Of a DNA stretch of 64,000 bases, positions 27,879 to 39,019 are shown piece after piece. The stretch's first letter is position 1; the number at the start of each line of letters is the position of its first letter. The notes under the pieces were generated by a model. That model worked only from the letters and a program-made list of their open reading frames with translations. It searched no databases and was not told the origin of the DNA. This stretch comes from Alphaproteobacteria bacterium. GTDB taxonomy: Bacteria > Pseudomonadota > Alphaproteobacteria > Rhizobiales > JAJFHC01. A program made the translations under genes and the position numbers. The DNA lies in contig JAJFHD010000043.1 in assembly GCA_021775805.1 (NCBI GenBank), positions 17,215-81,214 on the forward strand, read 5' to 3'.

Positions 27879-29476
27879 CACAGGTGTTCGCCAATCTTGG
27901 ATAAGGAGAGCCGCACGTCTGCCGGCAAGTGTTGGGCATACCAGGCCTTGAGATCTTCCAGTCCGGCGTGTGCAAGGTTGCGTTCAAGATGGCCGGATAC
28001 GCGTGGAATATGACGAAGATATTGCGGTTTGGCATCGCGAATACACAGCCTCACGAATATGCCCAGAATTTTGGTTGCCCGCTGAGCGCCCAGAATTGCG
28101 TAGGCCTTACGAAAACCGGCTTCATCGAAGGTTACATCGCCTGATTGCCTGGCATTGCAGTAATAGTCCAGCCAGCGCCGCTCGAAACCCTCCGGCAGGT
28201 CAGTTCGGGCATCCTGCAACAGGGACATCAGATCGTAAGCGGCGTGGCCAATGACAGCGTCCTGGAAGTCGAGCAAACCCGTTCTTCTTGGACCCACGCG
28301 TTCGGGCAGCCACATCAGGTTCGGCGAATGATAATCACGCAAGACGAGCGTCCGGTCACAGACCACGGAGCGCCCGTCAACCTGATCGAGGAGCGGTTGC
28401 CAGACGGCTTCGAACCGGTTGCGCTGCAGTCCTGTAATGTCACTGCCGTGGACCTGCGGCCAGAACCAGTCGGTGACCAGACCGACCTCGATCATCAGGG
28501 CATCAAGGTCATAGTGCGGGAAACTGTGAACCCGTCCGCCTTCCAGACCGATTTGGTCCGGCACGGCGGCCGTCTTCAAAGCCAGAAGAGCGTCGACCGC
28601 GGCACGGTAAGGTTCTTCCAGGGGTTCGCCGTCACGGATGAGAGCAGCGTACACCGCATCACCGAAATCTTCCGTGATCAGAAACCCGTGATCGAGGTCC
28701 TGGGCCCGGATCGCCGGCGCACTCAGTCCGGCTTGCATCAAGACCTTGGCGACAGCGACAAACGGTGTGACGTCCTCGGCAAGGTGAGCAACGGCGCTGT
28801 AGGGCATTCCGTTTTTGACGGGAGGCCCATCCGGCTGGCGCGGCATATCCATCAACACCGTGTCGCCTTGGTCACCGCAGAGGCGTTCGTAGCGTCTCGA
28901 TGACGCGTCGCCCTGAAAGAAGCGCCGGGCACTGCCACTCCATCCGGCGCCTTCCAGGAACGCCTCGCTTTCGACCAGACGGGTGATGCGCGTGCAGAAC
29001 TCCGCGCCGGCCTCAATACTGGCAGTTCGCCCGCCGGACGGCGTTTCGCACAGCGTCATGGTCAGCCCGGGCTCGGCCTGGCCTTTTTCCAGCCGGTCGG
29101 GCCATTCGATCAGCATGATGGCGGAGTCGGTCAGATCCTCAAGACCCAGTTCCCAGATTTCTTCGGAGTGCTCGATCCGGTACAAATCGACGTGGACGAT
29201 CTCGCCACGCTTGCAGCCATAGGTCTGTACCAGTGTGAATGTCGGGCTCGACACGTCCAGTTCCGGATCACCGGCAAGCGCCCGGATTGCCGCTCGGGCA
29301 AGGGTTGTCTTGCCGGTCCCCAGGTCGCCGACCAGCGCCACGGTGTCTCCCGGTTTGAGGAACAGCGACACCGTGTTGCCAAATGCCATGGTCGCTGCCT
29401 CGTCGGGAAGGTCGACAATGAGCGATCCGGGACCGTACTGAACGATCCGATAGGACGAAACGGGCAGTGAGGTCAT
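27878..29476 (-). CDS. tsaE: TsaE ATPase fused to AmgK-like sugar kinase
   Basis: A 532-residue two-domain protein. Residues 1-160 are TsaE: GDLGTGKTTLARAAIRAL is the Walker A, followed by VSSPTFTLVQTY, HVDLYRIEH and IMLIEWPDR, all typical. TsaE drives the threonylcarbamoyl-adenosine tRNA modification. From about residue 180 the protein is an aminoglycoside phosphotransferase-like kinase: FFQGDASSRRYERL glycine-rich start, LITEDFGDAVYA, the catalytic loop LRDYHSPNLMWL and the metal site GLLDFQDAV. That half resembles AmgK, which phosphorylates MurNAc and GlcNAc at the anomeric position. The next gene is MurU-like, consistent with this. The frame is continuous, so this is a real fusion; it is known from other alphaproteobacteria. 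Confidence 0.92.
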   Translation of the reverse strand: MTSLPVSSYRIVQYGPGSLIVDLPDEAATMAFGNTVSLFLKPGDTVALVGDLGTGKTTLARAAIRALAGDPELDVSSPTFTLVQTYGCKRGEIVHVDLYRIEHSEEIWELGLEDLTDSAIMLIEWPDRLEKGQAEPGLTMTLCETPSGGRTASIEAGAEFCTRITRLVESEAFLEGAGWSGSARRFFQGDASSRRYERLCGDQGDTVLMDMPRQPDGPPVKNGMPYSAVAHLAEDVTPFVAVAKVLMQAGLSAPAIRAQDLDHGFLITEDFGDAVYAALIRDGEPLEEPYRAAVDALLALKTAAVPDQIGLEGGRVHSFPHYDLDALMIEVGLVTDWFWPQVHGSDITGLQRNRFEAVWQPLLDQVDGRSVVCDRTLVLRDYHSPNLMWLPERVGPRRTGLLDFQDAVIGHAAYDLMSLLQDARTDLPEGFERRWLDYYCNARQSGDVTFDEAGFRKAYAILGAQRATKILGIFVRLCIRDAKPQYLRHIPRVSGHLERNLAHAGLEDLKAWYAQHLPADVRLSLSKIGEHL

Positions 29477-29503
29477 CTGATCGTGCGCCCTGTCTTCGTG
29501 ACG

Positions 29504-32038
29504 TCACTCACCGGCTGCCCGCTGCATGATTCGTTCAGGGACGGGGTCGGCCTCCGGCGCCTTGATTGCCGGGCCGCGCACCGGGAAGCGGCAAAGCACG
29601 GTGGTCCCTTCCTGGGGTTTGGACCGCAGTGTGGCCGTGCCGCCATGGAGTTCGACAAAACTCTTTACGATCGACAGACCCAGCCCGGCACCGCGGTGAA
29701 GCGATCCGGTGGTGCGGGTCTCGAAGCGGTCGAAAACGGCGGAGTGATGTTCGGGATCAATGCCGACACCATTGTCCTTGACCCAGATGAGAACATTGTT
29801 GCCGTCCCGCTTGGCACCCATATGAATGCGACCGCCATGGGAAGAAAAGCCGATGGCATTGGACAGCAGGTTGAAAAGGACCTGTTTTATGCGTCGTTCG
29901 TCGACATAGAATGCGCCCGCATCGCGGGCGATCTCGACTTCCAGAACCAGCCCCTTACTGGTGATACGGTCATGCACGAGGCCAGCCGCGGCCTTCAGGG
30001 CATCCGCCACGTCGATCCGCGTCAGGTCCAGTTCCATGACGCCGGCATCTATGGTCGCCAGATCCAGAATGTCGTCGACGATCGCAAGCAGCGTATTGCT
30101 GGAAGACAGGATGTGTGCGGAGTATTCGGCCTGTTTCGGCGTCAGCTCGCCGGCCATGCCGAGGGTCAGGGACTCAGTGAAGCCGATGATGTTGGTCAAG
30201 GGTGTCCGCAACTCGTAGGACACGTGGGAAATGAACTCGCTCTTGAGCCGGTCCGCGGTTTCCAGGGCATCGTTGCGCTCTCGCAGGGCGCGTTCGATAC
30301 GAGACGAGTCGGTCACGTCGACATAGGTGAGCAGGGTTGCACCATCGGGCAGCGGTACGCTTGAAAAATCGATTATGGCGCCGTCCGGCCGGCCAAGCCG
30401 GGAGCCCAGCGGCCGGCGGCTGTCGTCGAGGGACGTGACGCCGATCTTGAGCTCGTCCCAGACCTCGTCTTCGTCCATCAGCGTTCTGCAGGCCGCAATG
30501 ACATCGCTCACATGGGGTTGTTCGTTGAGCAGTTCCGCGTCGAGATGCCAGATGTTGGCATAGGCCGGATTGTAAAGCTTCAGCCGACCGTCGCTGCCAA
30601 ACAAGGCGACACCTTCGTGGAGGTTGTCGAGGGTTTCGCGCTGAACGCCAATCAGGGAGTTGTAGCGGCTTTCCAGATTGATCATTTCCGTGACGTTCTC
30701 GTAGAGATAGGTCACGCCGCCGAACGGGTGTTGCTCGCCCATGACCCGCAGCGTGCGGCCGTCGGGCAGATGCCAGAGTACATCCTGTTCTTCGTTCTTG
30801 CTGACGGTTTGCAGGTGTTCGGTTTTCCAGGCCCGGTAATCGGCTTCTTCGGGCAATTTGCGCTCTTCGCGCAGACGGTCGAGGATCTCACCGTCGGTCG
30901 GCTTGTCGTTGAGCCAGGCCGGATCCAGTTGCCAGAGCTGGACGAAGGCGGTGTTGAAGAACCGGAGACGCTGGTCCGGTCCGAAGATGGATACTGCCGT
31001 GGCAATCTTGTCGAGGGTCCCTGCATGGGCCTGAATATGGCGCTTGAGTTCAGTCTGGGCCTCCTCCAGATCGGTGACATCGAACACCAGCCCGGCGCTG
31101 CCCTGGGCAATCGGAATTTCCACGACATCGAGGGCGCGGCGCTCGTCGTTGACAATGGCATGGACGCGGCACTGGGCGGTCGCGCCGCCCGCCACCGTGC
31201 TCAAAGTACGATTGCGATCGTCTTCGCCGATCAGTTCCGCGCCCGAAGCGATCGCTGCCCGGAAATCTTCGGTGTCGACGGCTTCGGCGAAAGTCTTGTT
31301 GGCCCAGTTCATCCTGCCCGAACCGTCCCGAAACCAGATCGGCATCGGTGCCTTGTCGAGAATGGCTGTCAGGGCCTCGGCCTGTTGCTCCAGCTGCTTG
31401 TAGTCTTCAGCCAGTTTGGACATTTCAAGACGCTCGCCGGTCAGCATGCGCAGGCGCAGTGTCGCCAGACCGCCCGCGGCACGGCCGTCCGCTTCGAGCA
31501 TATCTCCCGCCTTGGTCTGAACAACCATGTTGAACGGCGTGCCCTGGCCACGCAGTTCTGCGATCGATTCAATGAGGCGCGCATGGGAGCGGTGGTGAAG
31601 CCAGCCACCGAAATTAATCCGGCTTTCGTAGTCGTCGGGCACACCGGCAATGGCACGCAAGTCACCGACAATCCGTGAAGGTTTGGTTTCCTTGCCGTGC
31701 CAGATGTAGAGAAAATGGGGTTCGGCCGCCATGATGGCGCTTGCCTCGTCCAGTTCCGCCTGCAGGTCACGGGCAAGAATGACGGCGTGCGCTGCCCGCC
31801 GGCGGGCCATCAGCCAGGCAAAAAAGAAACTGCCGGAAAGCAGACCGGCCAGGAAAAATGTAGCCACGAGAACCGGATCGGCAGCCTCCCAGTTCCACTG
31901 CGCGAACTGGCTGGCAAAGGGAAGTTCGGGGGCGGCCACTGCAGCCGGCACAGGGCAAAAGACCAACAGCCCCGCTGCGACCCATTTTCGCGACAGCCGG
32001 GTTGACGTCAGTTCTGTTTTTGCGCGGCCAGCATGCAT
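29504..32038 (-). CDS. divL: DivL-type sensor kinase with tyrosine in the H-box
   Basis: An 844-residue protein from the ATG at 32038 (a GTG at 32125 is also open). The N-terminus has a short hydrophobic signal-like segment, then a transmembrane helix (FFLAGLLSGSFFFAWLMA), several PAS-like domains with LTAILDKAPMPIWFRDGSG, and a C-terminal kinase core: KSEFISHVSYELRTPLTNII, N box LFNLLSNAIGF, G1 VKDNGVGIDP and G2 RGAGLGLSIVKSFV. In the H-box the phosphoacceptor His is replaced by Tyr (about residue 608). That is the hallmark of DivL, which in Caulobacter regulates the CckA-CtrA cell-cycle pathway. It lies just upstream of tsaE, as in related genomes. Confidence 0.88.
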   Translation of the reverse strand: MHAGRAKTELTSTRLSRKWVAAGLLVFCPVPAAVAAPELPFASQFAQWNWEAADPVLVATFFLAGLLSGSFFFAWLMARRRAAHAVILARDLQAELDEASAIMAAEPHFLYIWHGKETKPSRIVGDLRAIAGVPDDYESRINFGGWLHHRSHARLIESIAELRGQGTPFNMVVQTKAGDMLEADGRAAGGLATLRLRMLTGERLEMSKLAEDYKQLEQQAEALTAILDKAPMPIWFRDGSGRMNWANKTFAEAVDTEDFRAAIASGAELIGEDDRNRTLSTVAGGATAQCRVHAIVNDERRALDVVEIPIAQGSAGLVFDVTDLEEAQTELKRHIQAHAGTLDKIATAVSIFGPDQRLRFFNTAFVQLWQLDPAWLNDKPTDGEILDRLREERKLPEEADYRAWKTEHLQTVSKNEEQDVLWHLPDGRTLRVMGEQHPFGGVTYLYENVTEMINLESRYNSLIGVQRETLDNLHEGVALFGSDGRLKLYNPAYANIWHLDAELLNEQPHVSDVIAACRTLMDEDEVWDELKIGVTSLDDSRRPLGSRLGRPDGAIIDFSSVPLPDGATLLTYVDVTDSSRIERALRERNDALETADRLKSEFISHVSYELRTPLTNIIGFTESLTLGMAGELTPKQAEYSAHILSSSNTLLAIVDDILDLATIDAGVMELDLTRIDVADALKAAAGLVHDRITSKGLVLEVEIARDAGAFYVDERRIKQVLFNLLSNAIGFSSHGGRIHMGAKRDGNNVLIWVKDNGVGIDPEHHSAVFDRFETRTTGSLHRGAGLGLSIVKSFVELHGGTATLRSKPQEGTTVLCRFPVRGPAIKAPEADPVPERIMQRAAGE

Positions 32039-32257
32039 GTCGGTCTGGCCTCTCCCCCTCTCGGCCACGTCCTCCCGGCAGTTTCGCAGTCCCAGGAGAA
32101 AACTGTGAGGAATCAAACGAATCACTACGGCTTTCGCCTGGAGAATCTATACAGGCAAACCGTGATTCTGCCCACAGTCTAATGGCGCCGTACGGGTAAG
32201 GCTGCGCAACCGGGAGGCGTGTCAGGCTGGGCCGGGAATTTCATCCGGAAAAGGGAG

Positions 32258-32295
32258 GCCCGCACGTGAGATCCGCAAGCCGGTCACGTGCGGGC
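32258..32295 (-). terminator. Terminator downstream of ahcY
   Basis: On the reverse strand GCCCGCACGTGA and TCACGTGCGGGC form a perfect 12-bp stem with a 14-base loop, then CTCCCTTTTCC. It separates ahcY from divL. Confidence 0.65.
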
Positions 32296-32331
32296 GCAAA
32301 ATCGTCTGGACAGAGAGGCCAGTGCCCCTCG

Positions 32332-34151
<1,820 letters not shown>

Positions 34152-36383
34152 ATGTCTTTCAAATTTCCAAATTTTAAAATTGCAGCCAAAATACCCGCGC
34201 TTATTGTTGGCGCTGCAGTAATCGTTGCGGTTGCCGTGGGGATTACAAGCATCACAACGGCAACCGATAACGCAAATCTGGCGAAGCGCGAAAAACTGAG
34301 AGCGCTGCTCTTCGATCGCGCGGATGCGCTCAAGTTTTATCTGGAATCAATTGAACAGGATATGCGTTCGGTGTCGTCGAGCCCATCGACCGTCGAAGCC
34401 CTGACCGACTTTAAGACCGGTTGGACTATGCTGGGCGATGATCCAACCACCGTCCTGCAGCGTGCGTATATCGAAGACAATCCGCATCCAACCGGCGAAA
34501 AGGAAAAACTGGATCAGGCAAACTCCGACGATTATTATCACACGATCCATGAAAAATATCATCCCTGGTTCAGAAACTTCCTGAAGCAGCGTGGCTATTA
34601 CGACATCTTCATTTTCGATCTGGACGGCAACCTGATCTACACCGTGTTCAAGGAACTGGACTACGCAACCAATCTGGAAACCGGTCAGTGGAAAAACAGC
34701 GATCTTGGCAACGTCTTCCGTGCCGCCCGTGACAGCACCAGGCCGGGATCCCTGCATTTCTTCGATTTCAACAGCTACGGCCCGAGCCACGGCGCGCCTG
34801 CCAGCTTTATCTCGACGCCTCTGTTCGAGGACGGAGAGAAAGTCGGTGTGCTGGCGTTCCAGATGCCGATCGCGCGAATCAATGCGGTCATGAGCAATCG
34901 GTCCGGTCTGGGACAAACCGGTGAGACCTTCATCGTCGGGCAAGACTACTTCATGCGCAGCGACTCGCAATTTGCCGAGAAGTCCACCATTCTCAATGTA
35001 AAAGTCGAAAACTCCGCGATCTCGGATGCCCTCACCGGCAAGGGCTCCAGGGTCGAGTCGAACGACTACCGCAACATGTCTCTGGAAATGCATACGGTTC
35101 CGTTCCAGTTTCTGGGTGCAAAGTGGGCCTTGACCGCGGCCATAGGCACCGACGAAATCAGCGCGCCCGTACGCGCCATGCGCAACAAGATCATCCTGAT
35201 CTCCATGATCTGCCTCCTCGTCATCGCCGCGGCCGGCACTTTCCTGGCCAGGGGCATTACCAGACCGCTGACCCGGATCGTTGATAGTATGAACAAGCTT
35301 GCAGAGGGCGAGATGGATGTGGATACCGACTCCGGCAACCGGCCCGACGAGATTGGCGATATGCTGAGGGCGGTGACCGTATTTCGCGACAACGCACTGG
35401 AGAGGGGAAAACTGGAAGCGGAACATGCCCGGCTTCAGAATGAGGCGGAGGACAACCGGCGGGCGATGATGAGGGATCTCGCGGAAAACTTCAGCACCAA
35501 TGTAGGCGCGATCGTGGACGCGGTTACGTCCGCATCGTCGCAGCTGCAATCCACCGCAACGGCCATGGAGGAGATCTCAGAGCAGACCAGCAACCGGGCA
35601 ACCTCCGTGTCCGCAGCATCGGAGGAAGCCTCCTTCAACGTACAGTCGGTTGCCAGTTCGACGGAAGAAATGTCCACGTCGATCGAAGAAATAACGCGGT
35701 GTGTCCTTGAAGCGACTGCGGCTTCCCGAAAGGCGGTTGAAGATGTCGCGGCGACCCGTTCGCAGATGTCGGCTCTGGCCACCGTCTCGGAGAAAATCGG
35801 CGGCGTGGTGAACATGATCTCCGAAATTGCCGAACAGACAAATTTGCTGGCGCTGAACGCCACCATTGAGTCGGCCCGGGCCGGCGAAGCCGGCAGAGGT
35901 TTCGCCGTCGTCGCCAGTGAGGTCAAGGCCCTTGCCAATCAGACAGCTCAGGCGACCAGTGAAATCGCACAACAGATCCAGGAAATGCAGACCGCAACGG
36001 ATCAGGCCGTGACTTCGATGCAGCAGGTAAGCGATGTCATCGCCAATGTGGAGCAAACATCCACCGTTATCGCCTCGGCCATGGAGGAACAGGGTGCAGC
36101 AACCCAGGAGATCGCGCACAATGTCCAGGAGGCGGCAGGCGGGACAAGAACTGTTTCCGACAACATATCCGGCCTCACCCAGGCCTCACACGAAGCGGGG
36201 CAGGCAGCAGGCCAGGTCATGTCGGCAACCAACGAGTTGTTTGAACAGTCCCAGACGCTCAGAAGCGAAGTCTCGGAGTTCCTGGACAAACTACGCTCAG
36301 GCGATGCTGACCGCAGACGTGGCGACGACCCCCATTATGACGGCCCGGAACGGCGCAGGACAACTGACGGCTTAGCCGCATAG
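34152..36383 (+). CDS. Methyl-accepting chemotaxis protein
   Basis: A 743-residue chemoreceptor. An N-terminal transmembrane helix ([17 protein letters not shown]) precedes a large periplasmic dCache-like sensor with two PAS-type lobes ([35 protein letters not shown]). A second helix ([19 protein letters not shown]) leads to HAMP ([20 protein letters not shown]) and the signalling hairpin with tip [20 protein letters not shown] and [15 protein letters not shown]. It signals to CheA through CheW. There is no C-terminal pentapeptide tether. A GTG 15 bases upstream is an alternative start. No chemotaxis genes are adjacent; the ligand cannot be told from sequence. Confidence 0.95.
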   Translation: MSFKFPNFKIAAKIPALIVGAAVIVAVAVGITSITTATDNANLAKREKLRALLFDRADALKFYLESIEQDMRSVSSSPSTVEALTDFKTGWTMLGDDPTTVLQRAYIEDNPHPTGEKEKLDQANSDDYYHTIHEKYHPWFRNFLKQRGYYDIFIFDLDGNLIYTVFKELDYATNLETGQWKNSDLGNVFRAARDSTRPGSLHFFDFNSYGPSHGAPASFISTPLFEDGEKVGVLAFQMPIARINAVMSNRSGLGQTGETFIVGQDYFMRSDSQFAEKSTILNVKVENSAISDALTGKGSRVESNDYRNMSLEMHTVPFQFLGAKWALTAAIGTDEISAPVRAMRNKIILISMICLLVIAAAGTFLARGITRPLTRIVDSMNKLAEGEMDVDTDSGNRPDEIGDMLRAVTVFRDNALERGKLEAEHARLQNEAEDNRRAMMRDLAENFSTNVGAIVDAVTSASSQLQSTATAMEEISEQTSNRATSVSAASEEASFNVQSVASSTEEMSTSIEEITRCVLEATAASRKAVEDVAATRSQMSALATVSEKIGGVVNMISEIAEQTNLLALNATIESARAGEAGRGFAVVASEVKALANQTAQATSEIAQQIQEMQTATDQAVTSMQQVSDVIANVEQTSTVIASAMEEQGAATQEIAHNVQEAAGGTRTVSDNISGLTQASHEAGQAAGQVMSATNELFEQSQTLRSEVSEFLDKLRSGDADRRRGDDPHYDGPERRRTTDGLAA

Positions 36384-36562
36384 CGCCTGGACCGCGTTTG
36401 CTGCCGCCCTCGTTTCCGGCGCGGCGCGGTCATCAACCGCCCGGCGTCTGATTTTCACGCCAAAACACTGTCCGTCTAAAGCGTGTCGCAATTTATGGGT
36501 TTCATTCCTCGTGCTGATTGGCGTTGCACCGCCAAAACTTTGGCTTTACTGCCCGCCCAGAT

Positions 36563-36594
36563 TGTCGTCCTCGTGTCGGTGCACGAGGACGACA
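36563..36594. repeat. Perfect 13-bp inverted repeat
   Basis: TGTCGTCCTCGTG and CACGAGGACGACA are exact complements around the six-base loop TCGGTG. No T-tract is next to it and no gene end is close by. Confidence 0.7.
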
Positions 36595-36821
36595 GTTCAG
36601 AAGAGCGCAATACCGCCGTTGCGGCGGCGAGGGATGGATCGACGATGTGCAGACCAGTGGCGCATTGCATCGATTGTGCAAGGCTCTATCCGGTCTGAAA
36701 TGCCTGTGGGATTGTGTGTCGATGGCATCGACCCGCGAGACTTCGCGATTGGCTGGTCTGTTCCGGCCTGTGTGATCCGCAACACCTGGTTGCAGACCTC
36801 TGTTTCTGTTGCGCTGCGGCA

Positions 36822-36847
36822 CCGCCTCCAATTTGCATTGGAGGCGG
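36822..36847 (-). terminator. Stem-loop after cold-shock gene
   Basis: CCGCCTCCAA and TTGGAGGCGG pair around a short loop 13 bases past the stop codon on the reverse strand. A T-tract is missing, so termination strength is uncertain. Confidence 0.55.
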
Positions 36848-36859
36848 CGCTCACCATCG

Positions 36860-37069
36860 TTACTCGACGACGGACAAATTCTCGGCAGATGATTTGCCGT
36901 TCTGGCCAGGCTGAAGGTCGTAGGAGACCTTCTGACCTTCATTGAGCGTGCTCAATCCGGCGCGTTCGACAGCGGAAATGTGGACGAAAGCGTCATTGCC
37001 ACCATCTTCCGGTTCAATGAATCCATAACCCTTGGTCGGGTTAAACCACTTTACGGTACCAGTCGTCAT
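36860..37069 (-). CDS. Cold-shock domain protein
   Basis: A 69-residue single cold-shock domain. [20 protein letters not shown] contains RNP1 (KGYGFI), and [10 protein letters not shown] is RNP2. Such proteins bind single-stranded RNA and melt structure, acting as chaperones in cold or stationary phase. The start is preceded by GAGGAAAAGAC. The leader upstream (37070 to about 37260) is long and A/T-rich in part, as in many csp genes with post-transcriptional control. Confidence 0.97.
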   Translation of the reverse strand: MTTGTVKWFNPTKGYGFIEPEDGGNDAFVHISAVERAGLSTLNEGQKVSYDLQPGQNGKSSAENLSVVE

Positions 37070-37284
37070 AGTCTTTTCCTCTAACAGGAGTGCTGATTTG
37101 GCGCCACACTTTGGGTGACGGCGCAGTCTGTTTAACGCTCACATTGTCAGGGGATAAATAAGAGGATCGGCGAACCGGCTATCTAAGTAACACAAAACAA
37201 ATGCAATACGTATATTGGCCCTTTATAGGATTTTGTGCCAAAAGTCAATGAATCTCAAGACGGTTACGCTTCCCGAAGCGATTG

Positions 37285-37406
37285 CTCCCAGAACGGAACG
37301 AGGAAAAATGTGAGCGGTTTTCCGCCCGCATCCCGCTCCAGGAAACTGAGTGAGATCAGGTTTCCTGGGTTATGGTCGATTCAACCATAATTTATCCTGA
37401 TTCAGG
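37285..37406. repeat. Two-hairpin intergenic repeat, copy 2
   Basis: It has the same order as copy 1 at 16227-16350: a first hairpin around GAGCGG and CCGCCCGCATCCCGCTC, then GATCAGG with ATCCTGATT enclosing TTATGG..CCATAA. The inner arm differs from copy 1 on both sides in matching fashion (TTTGG/CCAAA against TATGG/CCATA), so pairing is kept. Confidence 0.8.
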
Positions 37407-37427
37407 GTCTGTTGAGCAACAGACCCT
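37404..37427 (-). terminator. Hairpin at the rhlE stop codon
   Basis: AGGGTCTGTTG and CAACAGACCCT form a perfect 11-bp stem with a two-base centre; the reverse-strand stop codon of rhlE overlaps its arm. A T-tract is not present, and the hairpin abuts repeat copy 2. Confidence 0.5.
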
Positions 37428-38667
37428 AGGCCGCGCGCCGGTCAGTCCGGCCGGGTCTGCGCCGTCTGCGCGAGCCGGATGCCGGTTTGCCCGGACGCGG
37501 TTTGGCCTGGCTGCCGGGCGCCTGCTTGAATTCCACGGGTTTCTCGCCGACAACCTTCAACGGGCGCTTGATCAACCGCTCGATGGCACGCAGATGCGAT
37601 AGTTCAGCCGGGTCACAGAGCGAAATTGCAATGCCAGCAGCCCCAGCGCGCGCGGTCCGTCCGATCCGGTGGACGTAGGATTCCGGCTCGTTGGGCAGTT
37701 CGAAGTTTATGACATGGGTGACATCATCGACATCGATGCCACGTGACGCGATATCGGTGGCCACCAGTATCCGCAGCCTGCCCTTCTTGAAATTGGCCAG
37801 AGCACGCTGGCGGGCGTTCTGGGACTTGTTGCCGTGAATCGCCTCCGCAACGATGCTGGTTCGGGCCAGATGCTTGACCACCTGGTCGGCGCGGTGTTTC
37901 GTACGCGTAAACACGATAACCTTGGCCATGTCTGGGGACTCAAGCAGTTTTGCCAGATGCGCGCGTTTCGCTACTGCGGCAATGTGATGTACTCTCTGCT
38001 CGATGCGTTCGACGGCGACAGTTTTGGCCGCAATCTGGACGCGTTCCGGCCTGTTCAGAACTTCACCGGCGAGAACCGCCACTTCAGCAGGCATGGTCGC
38101 GGAAAACAGCAATGTCTGGCGGTCCTTGGGCAACATGGCGGAAATCTTGCGCACGTCACGAATGAAGCCCATATCGAACATACGGTCGGCTTCGTCGAGA
38201 ATAAGATACTTGCACTCGCTCAATGTCGTGCACCGCTGGTTGATGAGGTCGAGCAGGCGACCGGGCGTGGCAATCAGAATGTCAACGCCGCGGCGCAGTG
38301 TTTCCACCTGCGGGCGTTTGGAGACGCCGCCCATGACAACCGCCTGACGGACCCGCTGGTGGCGACCATAGGTCTTGATGCTGTCCGATATCTGAAGGGC
38401 GAGTTCACGGGTCGGCGCCAGAACAAGGGCCCTGGTGGAACCGGGCTTGGTCCTGTCGCCGTCGGCTTCCAGATGATGCAGCAGCGGCAAAGTAAAGGCC
38501 GCCGTCTTGCCGGTGCCAGTCTGGGCAATGCCAAGTATGTCCTTGCCGTCCAGCAGGAGCGGGATGGCTTGTTGTTGAATTGGTGTAGGGGTCTTGTATT
38601 GCGCGTCGTCAAGCGCGCGCAAGAGCCGATCGGAAAGCCCGAGGTCGGCGAAATTTGAAACAGTCAC
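37426..38667 (-). CDS. rhlE: DEAD-box ATP-dependent RNA helicase, RhlE type
   Basis: A 413-residue helicase with all core motifs: Q motif (TPTPIQQQAIP), Walker A AQTGTGKTAAFTLPLL, PTRELALQI, TPGRLLDLI, DEAD in LILDEADRMFDMGF, SAT, VFTRTKHRADQVV, and HRIGRTARAG. The tail is short, basic and Pro/Gly/Arg-rich (SGSRRRRRPGRTDRR), typical of RhlE proteins that act in ribosome assembly and RNA decay. It lies near the cold-shock gene, but about 360 bases and a repeat separate them. Confidence 0.95.
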   Translation of the reverse strand: MTVSNFADLGLSDRLLRALDDAQYKTPTPIQQQAIPLLLDGKDILGIAQTGTGKTAAFTLPLLHHLEADGDRTKPGSTRALVLAPTRELALQISDSIKTYGRHQRVRQAVVMGGVSKRPQVETLRRGVDILIATPGRLLDLINQRCTTLSECKYLILDEADRMFDMGFIRDVRKISAMLPKDRQTLLFSATMPAEVAVLAGEVLNRPERVQIAAKTVAVERIEQRVHHIAAVAKRAHLAKLLESPDMAKVIVFTRTKHRADQVVKHLARTSIVAEAIHGNKSQNARQRALANFKKGRLRILVATDIASRGIDVDDVTHVINFELPNEPESYVHRIGRTARAGAAGIAISLCDPAELSHLRAIERLIKRPLKVVGEKPVEFKQAPGSQAKPRPGKPASGSRRRRRPGRTDRRAA

Positions 38668-39019
38668 TAAAAAATATTCCTTGTCGCGGCGAGCCCCGTG
38701 CGCAATCGCACGGCAGGCATCAGCCGTTTCCTACTTGTCCACGCGCTGTTGGATCAGATGGAGTTTGGGGTAAAGATTTCTCAAGACAATAACGCCCGCA
38801 AAGGAGGGACGTATCGCGCGATCACGAGAAGTCGTGGCTGTTACTTGCGCTCAAACGGCGGGAAAGTCAAGCCCGCTGGCTCCTAACTGGAATCATGGCT
38901 AACGAATTTCCGATCCCTGCGCGGTCTGTCATGATGATGCAACGGGTTGCCTGGCGCCACTGCCTTCTCGATAATGCGGGGCCGCTGCACGTGCAGCCCT
39001 GAAACCGGGTGGTATCGAC
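38668..39019. other. Divergent region between rhlE and the multicopper oxidase gene
   Basis: About 350 bases with no supported gene. It must hold the promoters of both genes. A 62-codon frame at 38698 lacks any support. Confidence 0.4.

Larger units (their letters stand above)
36384..36859. other. Gene-free region between chemoreceptor and cold-shock genes
   Basis: About 475 bases. Several overlapping frames exist on both strands but none has a ribosome-binding site or family features. It holds a perfect 13-bp hairpin at 36563-36594 and a second hairpin at 36822-36847 just past the cold-shock gene. Confidence 0.5.
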
